Positions 6,498 to 13,379 of a stretch of 15,547 nucleotides of DNA are shown here, one piece after another. The DNA is from Hyphomicrobiales bacterium (GTDB taxonomy: Bacteria; Pseudomonadota; Alphaproteobacteria; Rhizobiales; HXMU1428-3), in contig JAJFHW010000071.1 of assembly GCA_021775385.1 (NCBI GenBank), forward strand, positions 1 to 15,547, read 5' to 3'. The position numbers were made by a program, and so were the translations under genes. A model generated the notes under the pieces. The model worked only from the letters and a program-made list of their open reading frames with translations, ran no database searches and was not told the DNA's origin. Position 1 is the stretch's first letter; every line of letters begins with the position of its first letter.

Positions 6498-8142
6498 ATA
6501 AAGCCTCCTTAAAGGGCTCTAAACCCACACGTTTAACAACTTCAAGGAATGTTTCAGTTGTTTCATTCCGTAATTCAACATATCTATTTACTAATGTATC
6601 AATGGCACCTGCCACATCATCGCCAGAAAAGCCTGGGCCGAGAATTTCGCCAACAGCGGCGTTCTCATCACCAGATCCACCTAAAGTGATCTGGTAATAT
6701 TCCTCACCCTTTTTATCGAGCCCAAGAATACCAATATGTCCAGCATGGTGGTGACCACATGCATTGATGCAGCCAGAAATCTTAACCTTCAAATCACCAA
6801 TGTCTTCTTGGCGTTTTTGATCAGCAAATTTTTCTGAGATTTTTTGCGCAATTGGAATTGAGCGAGCAGTGGCCAAGGCGCAATAATCAAGCCCAGGGCA
6901 TGTAATCATGTCTGTAATAGCGCCAATGTTAGCAGTCGCCAACCCAGCAGGAACAAGCGCTTGCCAAAGCTCAAATAATTCTTTTTCTTTCACATGCGCT
7001 AAAACAAGGTTTTGCTCATGAGTAACGCGAATTTCACCAAACGAATATTTCTCAGCCAGGTCAGCAACCAAATTCATTTGCTCATCTGTTGCATCACCGG
7101 GAATACCAGCAATTGGCTTTAAAGAAATATTCGCTATTGCATAGCCGGCTTGCTTGTGAGTAGCAACATTCCGCTTGACCCATGAATCAAACGCAGCATT
7201 TTCTGATCGCGCTTTAGTGAGAGTTTCTGGGTTTGGTTCAACGGTTTCGTAATTAGGTAAATCAAAAAAGCCTTGAATACGTTCAATCTCACCGGCAGGC
7301 GCTCTTAATTTATCTTTTTCAAGCCCATCGAAAATTTTCTCAACTTTGGCTTTGAAACCATCAATACCAGTTTCATGAACAAGTATTTTAATGCGTGCTT
7401 TATATTTATTATCACGTCGGCCTTCGAGGTTATAAGCCCGAAGGATCGCAACAAGATAAGGCAACAAATCATCAAGGCTAATAAAGTCTCTAATTTTCTT
7501 GCCAACCATAGGCGTGCGACCAAGGCCGCCGCCTACATAAACTGCAAAGCCAATTTCACCCGCATCATTTTTCAAAACTTGAATGCCAATGTCGTGAAAA
7601 GCAATCGCTGCCCGGTCACTTTCCGCACCTGTGATGGCAATTTTAAATTTGCGAGGCAGGTAAGAAAATTCAGGGTGCAAGCTAGACCATTGACGCATCA
7701 ACTCAGCGTAAGGGCGCGGATCTGTAACTTCATCAGCAGCTACCCCAGCCCACTGGTCTGAAGTCACGTTGCGAATGCAGTTACCACTGGTTTGAATGGC
7801 ATGCATACCAACATCAGCCAGATCATCTAAAATGTCCGGTAGGTCTTTTAATTTTGGCCAATTAAATTGAATGTTTTGGCGGGTTGTAAAGTGACCATAG
7901 CCTTTGTCATATTTGGTCGCAATCATAGCCAATTGGCGCAATTGCGGTGAAGACAGGGTGCCATAAGGAACCGCCACCCGCAGCATATAAGCGTGCAATT
8001 GCAGGTAAACCCCGTTCATCAATCGCAAAGGGCGAAAATGAGCTTCTGATAATTTACCTGAAAGCCGTCGTTCAACTTGATCACGAAATTGAGCCGCCCG
8101 TTCGCGCACAAATTTTTCATCAAAATCATCATAAACATACAT
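6484..8142 (-). CDS. cysI: Nitrite/sulfite reductase hemoprotein (sulfite reductase)
   Basis: Catalyses the six-electron reduction of sulfite to sulfide using siroheme coupled to a [4Fe-4S] cluster. The 552 residues show the ferredoxin-like repeat start GYGHFTTRQNIQFNW at 81-95. The four cluster/siroheme cysteines are at 405 and 411 (CPGLDYC) and at 448 and 452 (SGCINACGHHHAGH). ATG has AGGAA seven bases upstream. Neighbours CysG (siroheme synthesis), CysH and DUF934 support sulfite rather than nitrite as substrate; nitrite reductases of this superfamily share the motifs. There is no CysJ flavoprotein gene, so electrons probably arrive from a ferredoxin, and one is encoded three genes upstream in the same operon. 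A 192-base gap full of hairpin repeats separates it from DUF2849. Confidence 0.95.
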   Translation of the reverse strand: MYVYDDFDEKFVRERAAQFRDQVERRLSGKLSEAHFRPLRLMNGVYLQLHAYMLRVAVPYGTLSSPQLRQLAMIATKYDKGYGHFTTRQNIQFNWPKLKDLPDILDDLADVGMHAIQTSGNCIRNVTSDQWAGVAADEVTDPRPYAELMRQWSSLHPEFSYLPRKFKIAITGAESDRAAIAFHDIGIQVLKNDAGEIGFAVYVGGGLGRTPMVGKKIRDFISLDDLLPYLVAILRAYNLEGRRDNKYKARIKILVHETGIDGFKAKVEKIFDGLEKDKLRAPAGEIERIQGFFDLPNYETVEPNPETLTKARSENAAFDSWVKRNVATHKQAGYAIANISLKPIAGIPGDATDEQMNLVADLAEKYSFGEIRVTHEQNLVLAHVKEKELFELWQALVPAGLATANIGAITDMITCPGLDYCALATARSIPIAQKISEKFADQKRQEDIGDLKVKISGCINACGHHHAGHIGILGLDKKGEEYYQITLGGSGDENAAVGEILGPGFSGDDVAGAIDTLVNRYVELRNETTETFLEVVKRVGLEPFKEALYANN

Positions 8143-8171
8143 GGAACAATTCCTGTTATTCTCTTGCGATT

Positions 8172-8221
8172 AAAAAAACTTCGGTTGCTTCTTGCTGATG
8201 CTTTGTAGGCATCTGAAGCAA
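8172..8221 (-). terminator. Terminator-like hairpin upstream of cysI
   Basis: Read on the minus strand, TTGCTTC pairs with GAAGCAA and GATGC pairs with GCATC around loop CTACAAA, with a small internal loop; six bases later comes a run of seven T (8172-8178). This has the shape of an intrinsic terminator, about 30-80 bases before the cysI ATG. It is built from a GGATGC-type repeat copy plus an extra GGTTGCTTC segment that lengthens the stem. It could attenuate cysI/DUF934 expression. No anti-terminator was identified. Confidence 0.45.
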
Positions 8222-8229
8222 AGAAAAAT

Positions 8230-8317
8230 CAACTGAAGCGCAACTAAACGGCGCGGTTGCTGGTGGGCAACTTAAGTGCAACTAAACGGCGCGGTTGCTG
8301 GTGGGCAACTGAAGCGC
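8230..8317 (+). repeat. GGTTGC hairpin repeat, tandem 38-bp units, locus 2
   Basis: Two full hairpins (8251-8279 and 8289-8317), 38 bases apart, preceded by the 3' half of a third (8230-8250). Both have inner stem GGTTGC/GCAACT with loop TGGTGG. The outer stems are GCGC/GTGC (one wobble) and GCGC/GCGC, and the bulge bases are TTAA or TGAA. The array begins 18 bases after the DUF2849 stop codon and sits inside the operon, in the leader of cysI. Confidence 0.8.
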
Positions 8318-8334
8318 AAACAAAAAGTCTCAAA

Positions 8335-8634
8335 TTAAAGTTCGGCATAAACAATCGAAGGCCCTGTTGTGCGCATTTTTTCACGAATATGGCTGGGTAT
8401 AAGTTTGCCAGTATCATCTCGTTCCACAACAAAGGGATAAACATCTATGACAAGATTAGCTTCTTCAGCTTGAGCAATAAATAAGTCGAATTCCTCGACT
8501 TTCTCTGGTGTTGTTGCAATTTTTGCATCTTGTAAATCAAGAGACCAGTTGCCCCCTTCTGTTAAAAAAACAACATCGCCTTCGCGCAGTAATTGCCCTG
8601 TTAAAACCTGATCACCTTTAAGCTTTTTTGCCAT
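8335..8634 (-). CDS. DUF2849 protein, sulfite-reductase operon companion
   Basis: A 99-residue protein of the DUF2849 family, a small conserved protein encoded between cysG and cysI in many alphaproteobacteria; no activity is established. Seen here: an N-terminal GDQVLTGQLLREGDVVFLT segment at about 7-25 and a C-terminal PSHIREKMRTTGPSI at about 80-94. Length is typical. A purine-rich AAGAGAAA precedes the ATG. It follows cysG by 73 bases and precedes cysI by 192 bases containing hairpin repeats. No cysteine is present, so it is unlikely to bind iron-sulfur by itself. A role in assembling or feeding the reductase is a guess from conserved neighbourhood. Confidence 0.92.
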   Translation of the reverse strand: MAKKLKGDQVLTGQLLREGDVVFLTEGGNWSLDLQDAKIATTPEKVEEFDLFIAQAEEANLVIDVYPFVVERDDTGKLIPSHIREKMRTTGPSIVYAEL

Positions 8635-8707
8635 TGTTTCTCTTGCCGTTGTTTCTTTTTATCGTTGTCTATCGTTAATTTATAAATTCGTCTTGAATGA
8701 AGGAGCG

Positions 8708-10180
8708 CTAAATCGCTTTCCTGTTGAGTGAAACCACATTGCTCAATTCAATTGACTTAATGCGGTCGTCAGCTGAGAGCCCCATATCTTCGTAAGAAAG
8801 GCCGATAAATAAAATCGCAGGCCCCTTAATCGAAAGTGTTTTAATCGTTAAAGCCAGATCTTGAAGAGATGAAGAAAATACCCGTTCATGATCGTGGCTT
8901 GCATTCTCAACAATGATCACTTGTGAACTTAAGTCAGCCCCGGCTTGCTTAAGTGTTTCAACAATCTCAGACGCAATCTTAACACCCATATAAATAGCAA
9001 ATGGACGACCCGTTTTCATAAACTCGACCACATCATCAGCAACCACTTGATCTTTAGTCGCGGCAGTTAACAAGGTGATTGAACGGTGCTCACCTCGGAA
9101 TGTAAGAGGTAATTTAATTGAGGCACTGGCAGCTTGCGCTGCGCTAATGCCAGGCACAACTTCAACCTCAATGCCGAATAATTGGCAACTAGCCAACTCT
9201 TCTTGCAAGCGACCAAAAATACTTGGGTCACCACCTTTAAGGCGCACAACACGTGATCCATCAATTGCTTCACGAACAATAATTTGATTGATCTCTTCTT
9301 GTGGAGTTGAAGGTTTGCCGGCCTGTTTGCCAACATAAATCCGTTTTGCATCCCGCCGTGCATAATCAAGAATGGCAGGGTTAGCTAAGCGATCAACCAC
9401 AAGTACATCAGCTTCTTGTAAAAGGCGGTGTGCTTTTAAAGTTAGATATTCTGGGTTGCCGGGACCAGCACCAATTAGAGCAACTGAACCCTTTGGTGTC
9501 TTGGGAGTATTTGGTGTTTCACCATGTTCAGATTCAGAAATTTCAAGTTCTGCTAAAATTTCTGCTTCAAGTGCAAGGGCAGCCCCAGGATGGTCACCCC
9601 GCAACACAGCTCTACGAAAAGCGCCTTGCATCAAGCGCTCCCACACCCGAAGACGAGCGCGACCATCATCAATTCTATTCTTTAGAGTGCTGCGAATGCG
9701 GGTGGCTTGGCGTGCCAAGTCACCCAAATTAGCGGGCAAGTTTTTGTCCAACAACGCTTTAATATCTCTTGCAATCATTGGCGCTGTACCTTCAGTGCCA
9801 ATGGCAACTGTAATCGGCGCACGTTCAACAAGAGAGGGAGTTAAAAAATCGCACTGAGCAGGAGTATCAACCACATTCACCAAAACACCAGCAGCTCTCG
9901 CTGCATCAGCAACTGGAATATCTAGTGTTTCATCGTCATGGGCGGCATAAACAAGACGCTTGCCCTGAACATCTTCAGTTTGAAAGGCTCGTTTCAGAAG
10001 GTTTATATTCGGAAAATCTTTGATAAAACTCAAGATATCGTCATCAAATTCAGGCGCAACAACTGTAATTGTAGCTTCTGTTTTACTCAAAAGCCTAAGT
10101 TTCTGTAAAGCGGTCTCGCCACCTCCAGTTACCAACACATGTGCGTCTTTTGTTTCAACGAATATCGGAAAAAATTTCAT
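8708..10180 (-). CDS. cysG: Siroheme synthase CysG (trifunctional)
   Basis: Makes siroheme, the CysI cofactor, from uroporphyrinogen III in the cytoplasm. The N-terminal half (about 1-215) is the precorrin-2 dehydrogenase/ferrochelatase, with NAD-binding VLVTGGGETALQKLRLL at 15-31 and the conserved Asp105 in NVVDTPAQCDF. The C-terminal half (about 232-470) is the methyltransferase, with VALIGAGPGNPEYLT at 233-247, RLKGGDPSIFGR at 313-324 and VVPGISAAQAA at 341-351. Asp263, Lys285 and Met398 appear to match known methyltransferase active-site residues. At 490 residues it is somewhat longer than enteric CysG, with a short C-terminal tail. In the segment VAIGTEGTAP (125-134), enteric enzymes have a conserved serine that is absent here. 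It starts three bases after the ferredoxin stop, so translation is probably coupled. Confidence 0.96.
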   Translation of the reverse strand: MKFFPIFVETKDAHVLVTGGGETALQKLRLLSKTEATITVVAPEFDDDILSFIKDFPNINLLKRAFQTEDVQGKRLVYAAHDDETLDIPVADAARAAGVLVNVVDTPAQCDFLTPSLVERAPITVAIGTEGTAPMIARDIKALLDKNLPANLGDLARQATRIRSTLKNRIDDGRARLRVWERLMQGAFRRAVLRGDHPGAALALEAEILAELEISESEHGETPNTPKTPKGSVALIGAGPGNPEYLTLKAHRLLQEADVLVVDRLANPAILDYARRDAKRIYVGKQAGKPSTPQEEINQIIVREAIDGSRVVRLKGGDPSIFGRLQEELASCQLFGIEVEVVPGISAAQAASASIKLPLTFRGEHRSITLLTAATKDQVVADDVVEFMKTGRPFAIYMGVKIASEIVETLKQAGADLSSQVIIVENASHDHERVFSSSLQDLALTIKTLSIKGPAILFIGLSYEDMGLSADDRIKSIELSNVVSLNRKAI

Positions 10181-10183
10181 AAT

Positions 10184-10570
10184 CTAAGCAGTTGCCTCAG
10201 CTTTAATGTTTGGTGATGCTCCAGATTGCATCGTATCCGGCAAAGAGGCATCAGTTAAACGAAGCTCCAGTCCATCAAGCTCTTCTTCATAAATAATTTG
10301 ACAAGAAAGTCGAGAATAATCCGTCACAATAGGTAAGCTATCAAGCATATCTTCTTCATCATCACGCATTTCATGTAAACGCGTCGCCCATTCAGGGGTA
10401 ACTTCCACCTGACATGTCGCACAAGCACAAGCGCCGCCACATTCAGCTTTAATAGGCAATCCATGCTCACGAATAATTTCCATCACACGCCAGCCTTCAA
10501 CTGCTTCAAGCACATGCAGTTTTCCCTGTTGATCTGTTACGTTAATCACGCCCATTTTAAAATCGTCCAT
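10184..10570 (-). CDS. Adrenodoxin-type [2Fe-2S] ferredoxin
   Basis: A 128-residue soluble electron carrier. The cluster ligands are Cys44, Cys50 and Cys53 (ECGGACACATCQVEV) and Cys90 (SRLSCQI), spaced C-X5-C-X2-C-X36-C as in adrenodoxin-type ferredoxins; Cys48 is extra. The acidic helix RDDEEDMLDSLP at 69-80 resembles the partner-binding region of this class. The last 20 or so residues extend beyond the fold. ATG at 10570 lacks a clear ribosome binding site; Met6 (10555) is an alternative start. It lies inside the cys operon between cysH and cysG, three bases from cysG, rather than in an iron-sulfur-assembly or P450 setting. That makes it a good candidate electron donor to CysI, though this is inferred. 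No ferredoxin reductase is in the window. Confidence 0.94.
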   Translation of the reverse strand: MDDFKMGVINVTDQQGKLHVLEAVEGWRVMEIIREHGLPIKAECGGACACATCQVEVTPEWATRLHEMRDDEEDMLDSLPIVTDYSRLSCQIIYEEELDGLELRLTDASLPDTMQSGASPNIKAEATA

Positions 10571-10613
10571 TCATAAAGTCTAAATCGAAAAAAGATTGTC
10601 TGTTTAATGCAAG

Positions 10614-10676
10614 TTAAAGGCCTATCTCACGGTTTTCAGTCTCATAGTTGTCTATCTCATAGTAGTCTGTGGCCAT
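10614..10676 (-). CDS. Possible 20-residue ORF between cysH and ferredoxin
   Basis: A minus-strand ATG at 10676 opens a frame ending TAA at 10614, within the 121-base gap between cysH and the ferredoxin gene. The peptide is acidic and repetitive (begins MATDYYEIDNYE), because the DNA holds imperfect repeats of CTATGAGATAG. GGGCGG stands seven bases upstream, a poor ribosome binding site. It may be a spurious frame through a spacer repeat. Confidence 0.2.
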   Translation of the reverse strand: MATDYYEIDNYETENREIGL

Positions 10677-10691
10677 AACAACCGCCCGCTG

Positions 10692-11456
10692 TTAGCCACC
10701 CATACGAACTGGCTTTCCATCCACAAAATGAATGCCGCATTCAGTTTTGTCAGCACCACGCCAACGCCCAGCACGCGTGTCCTCACCTTCAGCCACTGGT
10801 GATGTGCAAGGTGCACAGCCAATTGAAGGGTAGCCCTTGGCCACAAGAGGATGCCGTGGCAGGTCATGTTTGATAACATAATCAGCCAATTCAGTTGGGC
10901 TCCAGTTGATCAAGGGGTTAACTTTAATTGATCGATCTGTTTGTTCAAAGAAGCCTAAGTTAGCCCGAATATCATTTTGAAATCTCTTACGTCCTGAAAT
11001 TTCTGCAACATATGGCGCTAAAGCCTTATCAAATGGCAAAACTTTCCGAATATGACAACATCCATCAGTATCAGTTTCCCATAAATTCCCGTTAGGGTCT
11101 TTATTCTGAAGCAAATTCTCATCCGGCTGTATTGTTTGAATATTCGTCAAACCAAACTGCCTAGCTAATTTGTCACGGTAAGCTATGGTTTCAGGAAAAA
11201 GCTTACCCGTATCAACGAAAATAACAGGGATATGAGTGTCAATTTGTGCTGCCATATGCAATAAAATCGCTGATTCAGCACCAAATGATGAGACGAGCGC
11301 AATTTGACCTTTATAAAGGTCGTCTACAGCTACCCTAAGCACATCTATTGGAGAAGTAGAGCTATAAATCTCATTTAAAGTCTCTACATCATGACCAGTT
11401 ACATCTGGTGATGATAGAGAAACTTTTGTATCTCCATTTGTTTTTTCTGCATGCAT
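10692..11456 (-). CDS. cysH: Adenylyl-sulfate (APS) reductase, assimilatory
   Basis: Reduces adenylyl sulfate to sulfite with thioredoxin or glutaredoxin in the cytoplasm. Numbered from the TTG at 11468 (258 residues), the PP-loop is VSSFGAESA at 59-67, followed by DTGKLFPET at 86-94. The [4Fe-4S] cysteines are at 137/138 (DGCCHIRKV) and 218/221 (GCAPC), and the catalytic cysteine is in ECGIH (Cys244). The cluster pattern marks it as an APS rather than a PAPS reductase. The frame opens at TTG 11468, but ATG at 11456 is chosen here; neither has a good ribosome binding site. It is the first gene of the operon. ATP sulfurylase genes (cysD/cysN or sat) are not in the window. A dyad TGTAG-N6-CTACA lies about 30 bases upstream. 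Confidence 0.95.
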   Translation of the reverse strand: MHAEKTNGDTKVSLSSPDVTGHDVETLNEIYSSTSPIDVLRVAVDDLYKGQIALVSSFGAESAILLHMAAQIDTHIPVIFVDTGKLFPETIAYRDKLARQFGLTNIQTIQPDENLLQNKDPNGNLWETDTDGCCHIRKVLPFDKALAPYVAEISGRKRFQNDIRANLGFFEQTDRSIKVNPLINWSPTELADYVIKHDLPRHPLVAKGYPSIGCAPCTSPVAEGEDTRAGRWRGADKTECGIHFVDGKPVRMGG

Positions 11457-11486
11457 CGTCGCGGCCAATCTTCAGCAATCATATTA

Positions 11487-11502
11487 TGTAGCTTAAACTA
11501 CA
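11487..11502. promoter_or_regulatory. TGTAG-N6-CTACA dyad upstream of cysH
   Basis: Perfect five-base arms with a six-base spacer (CTTAAA), the same geometry as CRP-type sites, 30 bases upstream of the cysH ATG. It is placed where an operator or activator site for the cys operon would act. No convincing -35/-10 pair was found around it. The dyad is seen; its function is inferred. Confidence 0.35.
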
Positions 11503-11676
11503 ATGTTTGTTCTATACTTATTAGGTGAATATTCTACTGAAATGCAATGGCTAGGGACTAAAAAGGATTAATATTCCGGTTTACCCAAGGTGTTAGAATA
11601 AATTTTCATAATCTAACAGTCAGATGAAGAAAGCAATTCCACTAAAAAATTGCGAAAAACAGCCAACTTGGTTAGC
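11503..11676. other. Intergenic DNA with small AT-rich dyads
   Basis: No gene is visible. It holds the inverted repeats TGTTAGA/TCTAACA (11591-11597 and 11612-11618) and GCAATT/AATTGC (11633-11638 and 11648-11653). It probably contains the cys-operon promoter region on the minus strand, but no promoter could be placed with confidence. Confidence 0.4.
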
Positions 11677-11702
11677 ACGGATGCTGGTGAGCAACCTGAA
11701 GC
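11675..11702 (+). repeat. Degenerate GGATGC/GCAACC hairpin repeat, locus 3
   Basis: GGATGC, loop TGGTGA, GCAACC, then TGAAGC. The inner stem has one A-A mismatch, so this copy looks like a hybrid of the GGATGC and GGTTGC versions. It is the first element of the composite repeat region 11675-11855. Confidence 0.55.
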
Positions 11703-11735
11703 AAAAAACAAAAACTCACTATACGAAGAAGAAGC

Positions 11736-11769
11736 ATTGCCATTTTCGGGCAATGGGACATGACGCCAG
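11736..11769 (+). repeat. TTTTCGGGC hairpin module, copy 2
   Basis: Stem ATTGCC/GGCAAT around loop ATTTTCG, followed by GGGACATGACGCCAG. It shares the loop and the GGACATG-N-CGCCAG tail with 5902-5935, while the stem bases differ but still pair. Confidence 0.55.
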
Positions 11770-11776
11770 AGGCGCC

Positions 11777-11855
11777 CGGAGCTAGCTCCGCCCCTCGAGG
11801 CTCAAGCGCTTGCATGGTTGCTAGTGGCAACTGAAGTGCCATAAAAAGCGCTTGA
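11777..11855 (+). repeat. Composite palindromes enclosing a GGTTGC hairpin
   Basis: A perfect 14-bp palindrome CGGAGCTAGCTCCG (11777-11790) is followed by an inverted repeat with ten-base arms TCAAGCGCTT (11802-11811) and its complement (11846-11855). The 34 bases between those arms are a copy of the hairpin repeat: GTTGC/GCAAC, loop TAGTG, TGAA bulge and outer stem GCAT/GTGC. The cluster ends 25 bases from the 3' end of the DUF1178 gene and may act as its transcript end. Confidence 0.65.
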
Positions 11856-11880
11856 AATAGCAGTGAGAGAGAGAAACTCC

Positions 11881-12312
11881 CTAGTTCTTATCCTCAGGTA
11901 ATGAGGGAAGTGGCATAACTTCAACCCCTTCTTCATGCAGCTCTTTTATCTCACTAACTTGAGCTTCCCCATAAATGCCTCGTATCGGTTCGTCGCCATA
12001 ATGGATTTTCCGAGCTTCATTTGCAAAACGATCCCCAACATAGTCAGCCGTTTCTGTGACATGAGTGCGATAATTACGAAGTGCTGTATTGAACTCCTCA
12101 AGAGCATTTGTTTTTTCATTTTTGGCTGATATTTGTTTCTTCTTGCGGGATGTACTGACATTTGGTGCCATCAAAGCCTTAGAAACATCCGATCCACCGC
12201 ATTGCGGGCATGATAATAAACCCTTTTTACATTGCTGATCAAAATCGGAGCTCGAGCGAAACCACGATTCAAACTCATTTTTACATTTGCAAATAAGTTG
12301 ATAGCGGATCAT
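11881..12312 (-). CDS. DUF1178 zinc-ribbon-like protein
   Basis: A 143-residue soluble protein of the DUF1178 family, widespread in alphaproteobacteria and of unknown function. The N-terminus has the family pattern: MIRYQLICKCKNEFESWFRS, then QQCKKGLLSCPQCGG at about 26-40. Cys8/Cys10 and Cys35/Cys38 could form a metal-binding ribbon. The C-terminal half has ARKIHYGDEPIRGIYG at about 99-114 and ends in PLPSLP, as is usual. The ATG start fits the conserved MIRY. It follows the nitrilase gene by 73 bases in the same direction, a pairing common in this class, and probably shares its transcript. Confidence 0.93.
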   Translation of the reverse strand: MIRYQLICKCKNEFESWFRSSSDFDQQCKKGLLSCPQCGGSDVSKALMAPNVSTSRKKKQISAKNEKTNALEEFNTALRNYRTHVTETADYVGDRFANEARKIHYGDEPIRGIYGEAQVSEIKELHEEGVEVMPLPSLPEDKN

Positions 12313-12385
12313 TGAATAGTCCTCAAAATTCAGTCCTTTGGTAAGGAAGCATATAAAAACGAAATCAAGCTAGAAAATTTAAATT

Positions 12386-13303
12386 CTATTGAAAATCTTT
12401 GCCATGGTTTAAAGATGGCACGATTTGTCGTGTTTTTTCAACCTGTCTTAGGTCTATCTCGTAACTATAGACCCCAGGTTCGTTACCTGCATCTAATAAA
12501 ATGTCGCCCCAAGGCGATACAATCAGGCTGTGGCCAAAAGTTTCCCGGCCATTATCATGCTTTCCTGTCTGTCCGGCAGCGACAATGAAACACCCGGTTT
12601 CAATCGCTCTCGCCCGCAACAGAACATGCCAATGGGCCTCACCTGTCGTTTTTGTGAATGCCGCCGGCACGCTAATGATCTCAGCGCCTGATTGAGCCAA
12701 ATGACGAAAAAGTGCTGGAAACCGAAGGTCATAGCAAATGGTCATGCCAAGCTTGGTAGAAATGTCTTTAGGTGTATGAGTGGAATTGAAATCACAATTT
12801 ACCACAACGCTTTTTTCACCAGCTTGATAAGAAGCAGATTCGTTGTAGTGCTCACCATTAGGCAAAGTCACGTCAAACATGTGTAGTTTATCATAAAAAA
12901 ACAAGAACTTATCTACACCTGAGACAGAATGATCTGGTCCGATGAGGTAAGAGCGGTTAGCAAATTTAAAATTGCCACCACCAGTTGTTTCAGGTTGATC
13001 AAGGGGAATTGCAGCTGAACCAATATGCAACCAAATCTTATGTGTGGCTGCACTTAAGAACAGTTGATGTAGAGCATCTTTATAAGCATCACTAGTCGTG
13101 ACTCGGGCGACCTCTTTTGGATTCAATTCCATAAGCAAGCTATTTTCAGGGGTTTGAACATAAGTCGCCCCCTGCTTGACCGCTTCAGTAATATGTTCAC
13201 TTAAAAATTCAAAATTTTTCTCAAATGTTTTGCCAGAAGTCATCTGAATAAGTGCAAGAGTTACATCTGATGTTTCTGTCATTTTAGAGGAATGAGGTGT
13301 CAA
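12386..13303 (-). CDS. Nitrilase-superfamily amidase (Nit1-like)
   Basis: Carbon-nitrogen hydrolase of 305 residues, similar to Nit1/deaminated-glutathione amidases and omega-amidases. The Glu-Lys-Cys triad is visible: Glu53 in QTPENSLL, Lys139 in FFYDKLHMFDV and Cys190 in MTICYDLRFP. The later conserved Glu is in GEAHWHVLLRARAIE. The start is TTG at 13303, supported by AAGGAGG seven bases upstream. The ATG at 13282 (residue 8) has no ribosome binding site. Its neighbour glutaredoxin, 76 bases upstream, fits a glutathione-related repair role, though the substrate cannot be read from sequence. The gene continues to DUF1178 downstream. Confidence 0.94.
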   Translation of the reverse strand: MTPHSSKMTETSDVTLALIQMTSGKTFEKNFEFLSEHITEAVKQGATYVQTPENSLLMELNPKEVARVTTSDAYKDALHQLFLSAATHKIWLHIGSAAIPLDQPETTGGGNFKFANRSYLIGPDHSVSGVDKFLFFYDKLHMFDVTLPNGEHYNESASYQAGEKSVVVNCDFNSTHTPKDISTKLGMTICYDLRFPALFRHLAQSGAEIISVPAAFTKTTGEAHWHVLLRARAIETGCFIVAAGQTGKHDNGRETFGHSLIVSPWGDILLDAGNEPGVYSYEIDLRQVEKTRQIVPSLNHGKDFQ

Positions 13304-13379
13304 AATCTTGCCTCCTTAGTGAAGAATCTTAAAAGTGAAGAAACTTAAAAAGCTTGAACTGAAGATATGGGATGAAAGC

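Noticed and set aside
7375..9857. Long open frames antisense to cysI and cysG, including 7375-7761 and 9372-9857.
   Set aside because: They lie fully inside well-identified genes on the other strand and show low-complexity basic translations typical of antisense frames.
11457..11640. SAM-type riboswitch upstream of the cys operon.
   Set aside because: I could not find the conserved cores or pairing pattern of known SAM riboswitch classes on the minus strand.
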